Below, piece after piece: positions 23,535 to 36,373 of a stretch of 64,000 bases of DNA. Numbering within the stretch: the stretch's first letter is position 1; each line of letters opens with the position of its first letter. The stretch covers positions 26,515,901 to 26,579,900 of the forward strand of contig OZ038527.1 in NCBI GenBank assembly GCA_964036665.1, given 5' to 3'. Made by a program: the position numbers and the translations under genes. Source of the stretch: Gordius sp. MW1. Taxonomy: Eukaryota > Nematomorpha > Gordioida > Gordea > Gordiidae. The notes under the pieces were generated by a model. The model was not told the origin of the DNA. It worked only from the letters and a program-made list of their open reading frames with translations, and did no database searches.

Positions 23535-26500
23535 ATGTGTAAGATGTTGGGTTTTTCTTCTTTATATATAATTTTGATCTCAATGAGTTCGAATCTTGTG
23601 TCACTTGAGAATCTGAACTTTGCCATAATTCTCAATGACAATCCTCAGAGCCTCGTGTATCGAGGTAAACTGGAGCCGGCTATTGATATTGGAATTAAAT
23701 ATTTTAATTATCTAAATGGCCCTAGGGGCTATAACCTATTAAAACACGTGATTGTTTATCCGGAAAGACGTGACTCCCATACAAAGTCTAAATTTTATCC
23801 AGAGTTAGGAAACACCAAAGGAATTAAAGGCAATAAGTCTGAAAAAAACACTCTTCTCCCTTTTCAAATGGAAGCTTTGGTGAAAGAGAAACAATCGGTT
23901 GTACAACCCTACAATGCTACTGTTGTCACGAATAGCGGCTTCGACTATAATGATGGTTATGAGAAGCAAGATAATTCTATAACCAACCTAAGAATCAGTT
24001 TAAAGAGCAAAGAGCAACCGCGATTCTTTCAAGGTTGGAATGGACATAGTCAAGATTTGCAAATCACCTATGTATGTGATCCATCATATGCGGTGGGTCG
24101 TTTTGCTGATCTACGGCATCGCGTAGACTTATCCTTCATTCTTGGTCCACCATGTAGTCATGATATGAGAGTAATAGCTCCAGTGGCAGCTTATTACGGA
24201 TTACCAATTTGCACGGGTTATTCGGATTTCGATGAAATCGACTTAGGCAAACATCCAACAATGACTCGCCTCTCCTTTTCCATCAAAGGTCACGTCTTAG
24301 TGGTTCACAAATTACTCAAGGCTTATGATCATCGGGAGGCCCTCGTGATTTGCGATGTGAGATGGGACAGAGCTAAGGAGCTGTCTATACACCTGAATGA
24401 ACGCTTCAAAACTGATCATTACTTTGCCGAATTCCGGACCCTCTATTTTGACGGAGCAGAAGATTCTTCCTTTAAGCCCGAAGTCTATCTCAACAAGGCC
24501 AAGAGTTCTACGAAAGGTATTGACATTTAGAGTGATACACAGTTTAATATTTATCAATGGTAATGAGTATATAAATTGGGTTATCTATTTAGTGCGCTGC
24601 AATGCTGCATAGGAGATTATTTGTAGACAGACTGCATCATAACCTAATACTTTACTGTTAACTTAGTGGTTGCTAGAAAGGTTTGCTATATTTGGCAAAG
24701 TTGCACTGAGCTTCGAATAATATGCTTAACGTGGCCATGATAGATAACTACGCAAAGTTATTGCCCTTGCACCCAAAAATTATTTAAGAGTGTACTCCTT
24801 TACAAATCATACATTAATATATTTATTTATGTGGATAGCAATTATAATAATGTCGGATGCGATCAGGATGAGATCTTTGCTCATCACTGCAGACAGAATG
24901 GGATTGGGCAATGGTCACTTCCTTTTTATAGCCATCGAACTCTACCCTGGCTACCCCTTGCCAGAAACACCATGGGCTCATGGTAGCATTATATAATTTA
25001 ATAATTGCAGGCTTTTTTTTAAAGAATCTGGTAGAAGCCTTTTTGCTTTTGTATTTGCATATCGTTGTTCCTTTCACTTGTACATTAATCTAATTAGTGA
25101 ATTTTAAATATTACACAAGTATTCCAATAACTTAACTAAAACTTATTTCCTATATTTAATTCTAATTTCTCTAAAGATATACTAATTTTTTATTGGAATA
25201 ATGAATAAATCGAAGTCTATGACTTCCACAATATTCGTTTTTTAGCATATGAAAACTGGTAAAATTTTAAGTGTGCTTTTGCTGCCAGGTGATAAATTAG
25301 ATAGCGTAGCCAAGAGGGCCTATAACACCTTGGTGATAATTGGACTTAAACAACCAACGGGTGATAGATGGAATCAATTCAGTCGGGAAGTTAAAAAATT
25401 AGCACTTGCCAACTACGACTTCCTTTACAGCGGACCCGTAAGCAATAACCTAAAACGACCTTTGTGGTATATAATATGGGCGTAGCCAAAATTAGATTTT
25501 GTGAAAGGGGGAGGCGATAATGATTTAGGGAGGGGCAAAATGATAATTTTTTTAGTTTTAGCCATTATTATATCAAATTTTGACAAAATTTTGATTAAGA
25601 GGGGGGCAACCGCCCCCCTACCACCCCCTGCCTACGCCCATGGTATATAAACTTAGTTATAGGCGTCGCCAGAGGGAAAAAAGAAATGTGGCCCCTCTTT
25701 TACATAAATATCTAATCTAACTATAATTTATACGTTCACAAATTATGACTTCTACTCTCTTTGTAGCTGGCATTGGAATTAGAAGGGGGCAATAATGATT
25801 TAGGGAGGGGCAAAATGAACATTTTTTGAAATTTTAGCCATACTTTTAAAAAATTTATACAAATTTATAGATTTAGAGGGTGGCAGCCGCCTCTCCCTGC
25901 CCCCCTTGCCTACGCCTAGAACCCTGCAAAATGAAATTTCTTCGGCCCGAGCCCGACGTCTCAATTTTTATTTTGCCCGAGCCCGACCCGAGCCCGAAAG
26001 ACCTTTTAATTCTTGGCCCGACTTGAGCCCGACCCGATTTTTTAAATGAAACTGTTGATAATTTTTATTTTTGAAAATTATTTTACCATTTAAATATAAA
26101 TAATTAATTTGTTATTACTCTCTTTACAACTAGGATAAGTTTGAAATTAAAATCCAATTTTATTTCTTACAATTTACTAAGCTAATAATTTAAAACTAAA
26201 AATCTAACGTTATAAAATATATTTTAACAGTTCAAAATAAAAATTTGAAATAATTATCTATTTTTTTAAGTTTTAGCAGTTCTATTATATTTTAATAAGA
26301 ATAAGATTTGCAATTCAGGTCAAAATATTTAAATAGACGGGGAAAAAGCTAAAGTTTGGAAGCTATATTATGCGCGCTGTTGGAAGATAATTATTTGCTA
26401 TCATCTTAAGTTTATTTAAACCTATTTTATAAATAATAAGTTCGCTATAATTAAATTCGGACGGGGTTCGGGCCTCGGATTGGGCCGCCTCATCAGGCCC

Positions 26501-29500
26501 GACACGAGTCGGGGCCCGATTCTTTAAAAATTCTTCCCGAGCCCGGCCCGAAACCCGATCAAGCCGGGTCGGGCTCGGGTCAGGCTTGAGGCGGCCCGTG
26601 CAGGACTCTAGCTACGCCCATGCCCTCACATTGCTAAACTTTTTGCTCCCTTCCTTCTATATCAATGAAACAAAATTTTTATCTTATTTTCTCCTTATTT
26701 AACTGCAAGGACACTAAAGCTAAAATATATGAGTTAAGGTTGGGTGCCGTAATTAAGTCATCTCAAAATTGTGTATATTTATTTTAAAACTCAACAATTT
26801 ACATTCTAAATGGGAAAGAATTTAATTATTAAACGATCTTTGACAATTAGCTTAATTATCCATTTTAAATCAAACTATTTTTATATGGCGTGGGACTAGA
26901 ATAGTTTTGACTGATTTTTTATATTCTGTTTCTATGAATCGTGCAAATTATGTTGTTTAATATTTAACTTGCTTATATACTGTACTGTATAATACTTAAT
27001 CAAAAAAATAATTATAATAAGTATTACATTTCCTAGATTGAGCATTTAATAAAACCCTAGCATCAATTAGTACCTTATTCAGTCTATGGTTACAATGACG
27101 ATTGCTATAATAATTAGCTAAAGGCTACTAATTACAATTAAAAAACAAAGATATAGCTTAAAAGAAGAAAGGGTTGGACAGCTGGCATTCATCTTCCCAA
27201 AAAATTTAATTAAATTTTAGTTAAAATTCAAATTTCTTTTTAAATTTCCAACCTATTTTCTCCTGCCCTCAACAAATTTTGGCTACATCTATGGATTTCA
27301 AATGTGTTTAAAAAACGGCTGGGTTTTCTTTTGTCGACTCATGGTTTTAGTCCACTAAACATAAACAAACTGGTCTGTTTATGAGACTAAGAAAAATAGA
27401 CCACAAAACTTTTGGTCTGTTTATGTTTAGTCGACTGAAACCAATGGTCGACCAAAGAAAACCAGCCGTTTTTACAACATTAGACTTTCGGCTGGTTAAG
27501 CCATTTTCTAAATCACTTTTTAATATTTCAAAAATCTACTGTGCTTAATTAAAGGTGAATTACTTTATCGGAGCCTTTTACGATTGTGTCATAATGTACG
27601 CCAAGGCGTTCAATCAGTTTAATTCCACCAACAATGTAACACACGATCGTCACGTCGTACAGATTTCACCTGACAAGTTCTGGAACTCTAGTTTTGTGGG
27701 TAAAATCAAATATGATAAAGCTTTTACATGTAACCGAAAACTAATAAAATGCCTTATATTAATATTTATATGTAATAAAGATTCAAATTTTATATAAGAA
27801 TTGTAACTATCGTTTATGTTTTCGCTAGCCTTGAGGCTAGTTTAATGTATTATTTTTAAATTTTTAGTAAGAGTGTTTCATTTATACGTTAATAGTGTAT
27901 TACTACACCTTTATAACAGTTAATAATTTTTACTTTTGTAAAATACCATACTTTAAATCTATCTAGCTATTTTAACCTGTGGGCAAGTTGTGTCTATAAT
28001 GATATAAACAGTTGAGATTATTATAGAGGCAAATATCATTATATTACAAGTCTTCATAAATTCTAAGTTTAAAAAACGCTATCAATTTTCAAAATTTCAC
28101 CAAAAAATATAGCAAATTATGTTACAAAGTTATGCAGAATACATTACAAATATCTGATTGAATAATTGGTTTTAGGAGTTACGGGTACAGTTAGATTGGA
28201 TGAATTTGGTGACCGTTTAGCCGATCTCGCTATCTATGGTATGATCAATAGGTACAGCGGTATTTTCGATATCATAGCAACCTTTAAAGGCCACGCGCAT
28301 ATGATTCAATTTGAGAAAAGCATCGATTGGATCATGGGCGCTCCTCCGACCCCACATTTGATTTGCACAACCTTTAAACGCGACTCTAACGTTACATATT
28401 ACAGAAGTTGTCATCACAAGGGCGATCCCATCCCTTTTAGACGTTCCCATAATTTCAAGATACTCATGGCTATTTTAGCCTTCGTTCTTACAGCTTGCAT
28501 AGCCATCCTTTCTATCTACATCTATCGCAAGTGCGTCCATATTGTATTGGATAATTTCCATATGCATACATAAGCATGGGCGTAGCCAGCATTGGAATTA
28601 GAGGGGGGGGGGTAATAATGATGTAGGGGGGGGGGGCAAAATGATCATTTTTTGAAAATTTAGCCATAATTTTAATAAATATCAACAAATTTTTGGATTT
28701 AGAGGGGGACAATTGCCCCTCCCTGCCCCCCTGGCTACGCCCATGTGCATAAAATTAATGTAGGGAGGGTTACCATAGTTGATTATTATAAGTTAGCTGG
28801 TTTACCTGCAGAATCTTATGCTTTGAGTGATTCCTTGGAAGTTTGGCTATAGGTTTTAAAAGTTAAAGGCGTAGTAAAAAGTTTAGTAAGGGGTTTATAG
28901 TGTTTTCCTTATAGTTTAAATAAGAATATTAAAAAATTCAGTATTGAGAGAGGGGGGAGGGCGAGAGCCCTATAATAGTGTGTTTTTAATATAGGCGGCA
29001 TTTAATGGTATAATGAAAAGTTTTTTTAATAAAGTTCTTAATTTATTAAGGCATATTTAAGGTATTTATACATGGGCGTAGCCAAGGGGGGGGGGGGCAG
29101 GGAGGGGCGGCTGCCCCCCTCTAAATCTAAAAAATTGTTGAAATTCATTAAAATTATAGCTAAAATTTCAAAAAATGTTTATTTTGCCCCTCCCTAAGTA
29201 TTCTTAAATCATTATTGCCCCCCCCCCTTTAATTCCAAAGCTGGCTACGCCCATGTACATAGAATTATACCTTATTTCAACATGTTTTATAAACTTATCT
29301 AGGAAACAGGACAGAGAAAGGTATATGAGATTACAAATGTGGAAGATAGATATAAAAGATCTCTTTTCTGGATCTCATTTACGTTCATCTTCATCAATGG
29401 TAAAATTATACTAATTTTTTAAAATCAAAGTTTGCGTATAATTAAGATAACAAACATTTTCGAACATTTTTTGTTGTGCATTTTGAGAATTATATAAAGC

Positions 29501-32500
29501 ACTTTTAATTACTTTATTTATAATTAAAAAAATTGTTAATCATTTTAAACAAACCTTTATTTTATTTTTCATCCTCTAGACATTTAACTCGCAAAACGTT
29601 TCTAGAAAGTATGGCGTCCACAAAAATGTCTTTGTCCACCTGAAGTATATATCCAAACCTCAATTGGACGTTCTGTCAGGGAAGTTAATGAACGAAATTA
29701 GTCAAATCCATAAAATAAATCACGAAAATTTGGGCCAATTCGTAGGCTTATGTCAAACGAAGCATGACATTATCATAGTGTCCGAATTAGTGTCTAAAAT
29801 GAGTTTGTTAGATTTACTGGCCAAAGAAAAACTAGAGATTGATCAAGTTTTGCAATTCTCCATTATAAACGACATCTTGAAGGTAAAATATTTAAGACAT
29901 CAACATTCATGGGCTTAGCCAGGGGGGGGGGGGGGGGCGGGGAAGGGCGGCTGCCTTCCTACTAAATCCAAACGCTTGTTTAAATTTACTAAAATTATGG
30001 CTAAAATTTCAAAAAAATGATCATTTTGCCTCTTTCTACATCATTATTGCCCCTTTAATTCCGATTCTGGCTACGCCCATGTCAACAATATTGTATTACA
30101 TAGAAATAACGTAAATAAAGACGAGCAAAGGGAAATGACATTAATCCATACAATAAGTTAAAAAAATACTTTATAGTCTTTTCACTTGTCTCCTATTTTG
30201 TTGAGACATACATGTTTTAAATGATATCGCAGTAAAGGGAGCTATATATTAATTAAAGAGAAGCAATAATGTTTTAGTGAGAAGCAAAATACAGATTCTT
30301 AGGTAGCCATCCTTTTATTTGAGAATTTTTTGGACTTAAAAGGGACATTTTCCCTCGCCTACGTTCAAGAATTCAAATAGTTATAACTACAATTTACACT
30401 TATTAGAAGTCCTAATTTGATGTATCAACATTTCACAGCCTATTGATAAAAGACTATTACTAACAATAAACTTATATAATTTATGATACTATAGGGTAGT
30501 ATCCAATATATCAAGTAGTGGTATAATAACGGCTGCGTTTTGTCGACCTTTGGTTTTAGGCGACTAGACATAAACAGACAACGGTTTGACCAAGAAATTT
30601 TTGGTATATTTATGCGACTAAGAAAAATAGACCAAAAAACGTTTGGGTTCGCGTATGTTTAGTCGACTAAAACCAAATGTCGACGACCAAACAAAACGCA
30701 CCCTACCACCCATCAAATAAATTAATGAGAAATTATGATATTGTAAAGAGCGAAAGCCTTAATTTTGTTTCCTTTTTTATTTTAATGGCTTTAGGGTATG
30801 ATATACCTACACGATAGTAAAATCAAATTTCACGGAAGGCTTCGATCGTCGCACGTACTGATAGACAATCGTTTCTCAGCTAAAATCACGTCTTTCGGTC
30901 TCACGACTTTATACGAACAAGCTATAAGGAATGATTACATCAGGGATCTCGAATATAAACTAACTTTACCTTGGATTGCACCGGAATGCTTAAGGCAAGA
31001 GCAACCCGTTATAGTAACTAGTCAATGTGCTGATGTTTACAGTTTCGCAATTCTACTCACAGAGCTAGTTACCAAGAAACCACCATACTACTACAATTAC
31101 TTGGATTACCTAAATTCCGAATCCATAGGTTCAGTTGGTAATGATAAAGTTGGACCGGATGAATCACCTTTCAAAATTTTCATGCGTAAGCAGGCGGGCA
31201 TTAACAGTTCTTACTTGCATTTCGTGGTGCGAGCCATGCGCAAAGTTAAGGATGCCCAGCGACCGGCTTACAGACCGCTACTAGGCCCGAGTCAAACGCT
31301 CAAAAAGTTTTACAATCAAGCACCCGACCTGCCCGCCCATCATAAATCGGAAGATAAGAACGGTAGTTTAGATATGGGTAAGAAAAGTGCTGGTAGCAAT
31401 AATAGTAACGGGGCGAACAAAAAGTTGAAAGTGCTGATAGAGATGTGCTGGGATGAAGATCCTGTGACTAGAGCTACCTTTACTCACGTTTACGACGTGT
31501 TCCGAGGCTTGTCGAAAAATATTAACTTTGGTAACATGATCGAAATCTTATTGGAACGGATGGAAGATTACACAAAGGCCTTGGAGGGTATGGTATGGCA
31601 AAAAACGAAAGATTTGGTACAAGAAAAGGAACGCGTTGATCAATTTCTCTTTCAAATTTTACCCAGGTTTAAATTGATGTATGTTATAAACCAAAGTTTT
31701 CTACACAGATATAGATAGGCCGTAGTTTTTAAAACATAATCCATGTCTTTGTACAATTTATTAAAAGTGTTTTGTTTAATATCAATTTAAAGTCGCGAAA
31801 TTAGCTTATCACAGCTCTTACCTATATTTTATTTTAATATGAGTTAGTCACATGCCCTATCTTATTCTGAAAACAATTTTTTAAGATAATTAAATATTCT
31901 ATATTTCAATTAACAATTAACAGAGATACTTATAAGAAGCTCTATAGCATGTCAAAAATTTTAAATAATATAATGATAGAAAACTAATATTATTATTAAA
32001 AAAGGGGACACAACCTTACAAAATTTGGATAATTTATGCGGCATATTATATATATATAATTGTAAAATTTACAAAATTATATGAAGTAAGTTAATAAAGT
32101 GTAAGCATATCACATTGAATTTGGTTAAATATAACTGAAGCCATATTTTAACAAAGCCACCTTAATTAGTTTTAAGTTTAAAAAAATTTCTAATAGCTGA
32201 TTGTCACACGAAGGTGGTCAGCTTCTTTAGATTTAAGGGTGATGCTCGGATATCTCTGACAGCCGTGTTGACGATATGACATGAGCTTAGATAGGTTTTG
32301 GATTAGGGGGGGGGGCAAAAAACGTTTAAAAGTTCAATTAGAGGGGGCAAAACATAAATTATTTTTAATTTTCAAAGATTTTGCATTGAAAATTTTTTTT
32401 TTCCGTAAATTTGGGAGGGACAGCCCCCCCCTGGCTACGCCCATGCGATATAATATAAAGTGGATCTTTTTTGAAAAAATGCTGAAAGCGGGATTTGAAC

Positions 32501-35500
32501 CCGCGAGCTCTTGTTCATAAACTAGCATATACCTACTACGCCCCCATTCATATAATAATTATAATCATTTATCTTCGAAATTATTCATATTATTATATAT
32601 TAAATCACTTATATTTAAATGAATGATTGGCATCTATTATAGGACCAACATCTCATACTTTTTATTTCTTATAGACCTGTGGCTGAGGATCTGAAGGCAG
32701 GAGTAAAAGTTGAGCCAGAGGAGTTTAGGAATGTCACAATATACATGAGTGACATCGTGAAATTTACCGTCATTTCATCAACTAGTACTGCCTTGGAAAT
32801 CGTGGATTTCCTCAACGACGTTTATTGCTGTTTCGATAGTCTAGTCGAAAAACTAGATGCTTATAAAGTATATACATATTTTGTAATTTTTAATGAATAA
32901 ATTATATGTGTGCACTTTTTATTTGTAAAACTTAAATAGATGCATAATATAATAATTTATAGAAAAAATTACATTCACGACTAAAAAAAACGGATGGCAT
33001 TGATCCGTGTATGGAAATCGTGTTGGATTTAACGATTTCCATTGTGATCTTTTGCCTGATAAAAAAGTACTCTTTCAAATCTAAAGAGACGTTGGAGATC
33101 GCTTTTCCAATTTGTTTCAGGAGAGCGAGAGCTTCGGCGCCTAAATTTCCAATTGTGGTTGCCACTACGGGAATGAATATTTAATATTTACACACCCGAT
33201 TACATAACACTTTTTTGATTGGCAACTTTTTATATCAAACGGTTTAGTGGACGAAAACCGAAGGTCGATTAACAAAACCCGTGCAGTTTTTACTACACTA
33301 ATTGGAGGGATCGTATTGATGTTAATTTAAAGGGTGCTCAATAAACAGTTTAAAAATGCTGCAAAATAATTGCTTATTTATGTTGATTTGCTATTGCTTG
33401 AAGGGGTCAAAATGACAATTTTCAGAATCTTTAACTAAGGTTTCTTAATAAAATAAAGAAAAAGTTGACACCACGGGTTGGACAGCTTACTTCAACATCA
33501 TTTAATACTTATAATTAAAGTAAATTTAAAATTATTATAGTATTTAACAAATGCATAAATCAAAATTGATTTTCACATACATCTGTCCGGTTAGCAAACA
33601 ATGTTGGTTGGCTTTTATATGATTCACTTTATAACATCTCTCAAGTTTCAAACAATGTCCAAATTTTCAACTATACCCTACCGAATTCATATGAGGCGGG
33701 AGTAGTGTTGTAAAAACGGCTGGGTTTTGTTTGGTCGACCTTTTTAGTCGACTAATAAAACCATAGACTGTCGAACAGCTGATTTTTACTATTAAAATCA
33801 TTCAGACACCATTATTGCTGCCATCTTGAAGGAGAAACTCAACCACAGGTATATTTATACTTCTCCACCATATAATATTTAAGAAAATAAATGCTTAATT
33901 TATAAATTAAAAAAAAATAAGTAAAATAAAACAAAAAACTATGTTAACTTCTATTGTTTGGCTACAATTTCCCACGAAATGGCGGTTTCTATACTTGCTG
34001 AAAAATTATCAGCTGTTCGGCAGTCTATGGTTTTGTGCGACTAAGAAAAAAAGACAGAAAGAGCTGTGGTCTGGTTATGTTTAGTCGACTAAAACCAATG
34101 GTCGGCTAATCAGCCGTTTTTACCAGACTAGGGCGGGGTAGTTGAAAAAACCGAATTTATGTTTAAATATGACACACTATAAAATTAAAAGGTTGAGACG
34201 ATTGGGGACGCTTACATGGTGGTTTCGGGGTTACCTAAAAGAAATGGGAACAAGCATTTCAGAGAAATTGCTAGGTTTGCCTTGAGTGCTGTTAAGAGTG
34301 TTTCTCAATTCAAAATACGTCACAAACCAGATGAAAAACTAAAAATTCGTATCGGCGTACATACAGGTTTAACATTGATCAAAATCGATATTCAATCAAT
34401 ATTATGTTTGATTGAATTTTTTTTATAAAAAAAACTACTTTTATTGACTTTTGAATGTTTTTGATTTATATTTTGCCTCAATCTTTTTATCTGTCAGGAA
34501 AAATAGGATTTAAATATTAATATTTTTAAATTTTGGGCTTATGAACTAGTGTTGTAAAAAGGGCTGGGTTTTGTTTAGTCGCTCTTTGGTTTAAGAAAAG
34601 GTTTTTGGTTTGTTTTACTTAATCGACCTAGAGGTCGATCGAAATTTAAAAAACAGACCAAAATAAACCCTTAGTTTTGGTTAAGGTAAAGGTCGACCAA
34701 ACAAAACCAGTTGTTTTTACAACGCTAATTTGCAATAACTAGTTGTTAGGATCTGAGCGAGAATTTGAATTATTTTTTTATCAACAGATACCTATAAAAA
34801 CTACTGGCAAAAATCTAAAAAGTCATTATGAAAGTATTACATAACCATAAATAATTGTTATAATAGTAAAAACTAAAATATTTTGCCTAAATTTATAATA
34901 AATCATGGTAAATATAAAATTTGATTTTTTGAAAAAATGGTATATTTGACAAAAAATTAAATTTTAAAGTAAAATATAGACAAAAAATAAAATTTTTATT
35001 CGTGTATTATATAAAAGGATCATGTGCAGCAGGTATAGTTGGTGTCAAAATGCCAAGATATTGCCTTTTCGGAGCAACCGTCAATACAGCATCTAAAATG
35101 GAATCTAGTGGGGAAGGTAACTTTTATTTTTCCTGATAATATACTAAACTTTTTATGAATAACTATAACTTTTTAGATTAAATTAATTTTTTTTTAATTT
35201 TAAAATAATTATTAAAATTAAAAAAATGTAAGCGAGTTAGGTTTAACGTTCGGAAATAATATTGCCAAATATTCCCTAACAAAACACAAAATAGAAACGT
35301 GGTAATTTTTGTCCTTTTTACATTTAATATTAAATAATAAATCTAAAAAATTAATTGTAAAATATCGATTTTTCAAATGAAATATTTTAAACAGATTTAT
35401 CTTGTCTTAAAAACCTCATTTCTAACTTTAAATTACTAAAATTTTAGTAATTTGCATAAAATAGTCTCAGGTTACAACCATGGACCAGATAGACGGTTAC

Positions 35501-36373
35501 AACCATAGACCAGATAGACTGCGCATCAACTTTTAACAAGTGTACCGTTTTTCCGCCATTTTAAAATGTGTACAAATAAGGGAGGGGCATATAGAACATT
35601 GTAATATTGGTTAATTAAATTTTACGTAATGAAAAAAACTAAACTAATTAAACTATAAAAACATAATTTTAAAATATATGTCGTTACAAGATTCATAAAA
35701 ATAATGTAATACTGAAGCAATTTAGTGCCTTCAACATTTTATTGAATAATCATTTATTAGCATTCTTGTTTACTTATTAACTAATAAGGAAGGTAAATTC
35801 ACGTATTCTATTTTAACTATGGGTGACACTGCAGAAAGAGATGAGATAGTTAAATTCAAAATGGTGCATTTAATGGTAGACATTTGGTATAAGAAACATA
35901 TAACATGAGCAGTCTATGTAGTCTCAGGGTTACAACCTACCCCGGAGGTTGAAATTTCCAAATTTTCCTTATAAATATAATCTATAATTTTTCCATCTAT
36001 TTAAGCTATGCGAATACACATAAGCGAAACGACAAAGGCCGGTTTAGATGATTTTCCGGAATTTAAGACAGAAGAAAGGGGTACCATAGAGATTGAGGTA
36101 TATTTATTTGTTAATGTTGCAATTTGAAAACTAGAGACCTGCATGGGTCACCAGACCTCGGGTCGGGTTCGGGTTGAAGCATTTTAAAATGCTTTCGGGT
36201 AGGGTTCGGCTTGAAAAAATTGACTCTGTAGGTCTCTAGTGAAAACTATTTAAACTTTATTTTTACTCGTTATTACTTAATAATTTTACTATTAAAATTT
36301 TAAAAAATTTATATTCTAGGGCAAAGGTACTTTAAAGACATATTGGCTAGTGGAAAATATGAATCCAAAATAA
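23535..36373 (+). CDS. Receptor-type (membrane) guanylate cyclase, 13 exons
   Basis: Exons 23535-24516, 24839-24982, 25289-25437, 27555-27699, 28176-28530, 29303-29399, 29580-29882, 30795-31666, 32675-32867, 34192-34366, 35018-35116, 36006-36097 and 36320-36373 join in phase to 1219 residues. Domain order: signal peptide (1 to about 24); extracellular ANF-receptor-like ligand domain with [12 protein letters not shown] and [16 protein letters not shown]; one transmembrane helix (about 568-589); kinase-homology domain with [12 protein letters not shown] and SFGL in place of DFG, so a pseudokinase; dimerisation coil; cyclase domain from about 1016. Metal-binding aspartates ([19 protein letters not shown]) and the guanine-selecting Glu (KVETIG) and Cys (RYCLFG) are kept. 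The catalytic helix reads [12 protein letters not shown] instead of the usual GDTVNTASRMES. The kinase domain has an Asn/Ser-rich insertion, and the ectodomain a Lys-rich insert. The ligand cannot be told. A possible AATAAA lies at 36452. The larger introns carry family A and B MITEs. Confidence 0.95.
25475..25642. mobile_element. Family B MITE with perfect 8-bp duplication
   Basis: TATGGGCGTAGCC to CCTACGCCCATG, flanked on both sides by GTATATAA (25467-25474 and 25643-25650). Begins about 37 bp after the donor of cyclase exon 3. Confidence 0.92.
25762..26622. mobile_element. Family B MITE interrupted by a hAT element
   Basis: The MITE (25762-25916 plus 26611-26622) is split just before its terminal GCTACGCCCATG by the family C element at 25917-26610. 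Confidence 0.85.
25917..26610. mobile_element. Family C hAT element, 694 bp, nested
   Basis: Ends TAGAACCCTGCA and TGCAGGACTCTA. Target duplication CCTACGCC / GCTACGCC (7 of 8) is made from the host MITE end. GC-rich subterminal repeats with an AT-rich centre. Confidence 0.9.
27304..27482. mobile_element. Family A MITE, cyclase intron 3
   Basis: gtttaaaaaacggctggg at the left; cagccgtttttacaacatta at the right. Confidence 0.8.
28575..28745. mobile_element. Family B MITE, cyclase intron 5
   Basis: CATGGGCGTAGCCAGC to CTGGCTACGCCCATG; flanks TACATAAG and TGCATAAA match at 6 of 8. Confidence 0.88.
29071..29255. mobile_element. Family B MITE, cyclase intron 5, second copy
   Basis: CATGGGCGTAGCCAAGG with a long G run, ending GCTGGCTACGCCCATG. 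Confidence 0.88.
29908..30081. mobile_element. Family B MITE, cyclase intron 7
   Basis: Flanked by TCAACATT and TCAACAAT (7 of 8). Starts 25 bp after the donor of the exon ending at 29882. Confidence 0.9.
30515..30700. mobile_element. Family A MITE, cyclase intron 7
   Basis: ggtataataacggctgcg at the left, aaatgtcgacgaccaaacaa at the right; the right end is degraded. Confidence 0.75.
32280..32445. mobile_element. Family B MITE, cyclase intron 8
   Basis: Left end decayed (catgagcttagatagg); right end CTGGCTACGCCCATG. Flanks CGATATGA and CGATATAA match at 7 of 8. Confidence 0.82.
32478..32545 (-). tRNA. tRNA-like fragment (pseudo-tRNA or SINE head)
   Basis: On the minus strand there is a perfect T arm (GCGGG-TTCAAAT-CCCGC) with a full B box, and a near-consensus A box (GGGCGTAGTAGG). 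The 3' strand TTTCAGCA does not pair with the 5' sequence, so an acceptor stem cannot form. More likely a tRNA-derived repeat than a working tRNA. Confidence 0.3.
32932..33165 (-). pseudogene. Relic of a repeated coding element (copy 2)
   Basis: 77-codon frame related to 243-539 ([33 protein letters not shown]). Lies in cyclase intron 9 on the opposite strand. Confidence 0.42.
33238..33300. mobile_element. Family A MITE, right half only
   Basis: cgaaaaccgaaggtcgat ... cagtttttactacacta; the left half is missing. Confidence 0.65.
33713..34130. mobile_element. Family A MITE carrying an inner inverted-repeat insert
   Basis: Outer ends TAGTGTTGTAAAAACGGCTG and cagccgtttttaccagacta. About 33757-34033 is an AT-rich insert whose ends aaaaccatagactgtcgaac and its inverted partner (gttcggcagtctatggtttt) form a terminal repeat of about 27 bp. 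Confidence 0.78.
34547..34727. mobile_element. Family A MITE, cyclase intron 10
   Basis: TAGTGTTGTAAAAAGGGCTG to TTGTTTTTACAACGCTA. Confidence 0.88.
35503..35925. mobile_element. Family D inverted-repeat element, copy 2
   Basis: Ends atagaccagatagactgcgc and gagcagtctatgtagtctc. The internal aataaggaaggtaaattcac and atgggtgacactgcagaaag match the other copies. ggttacaacc flanks both sides. In cyclase intron 11. Confidence 0.78.
36132..36238. mobile_element. Short family C-like hAT MITE, 107 bp
   Basis: TAGAGACCTGCA to GTAGGTCTCTA with 7 of 8 matching flanks (TTGAAAAC / GTGAAAAC). In cyclase intron 12. Confidence 0.85.

Noticed and set aside
25249-25288. ATG at 25249 as start of cyclase exon 3
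   Set aside because: The phase of the preceding exon and the family alignment require the acceptor at 25287-25288 (CTGCCAG|GTGAT).
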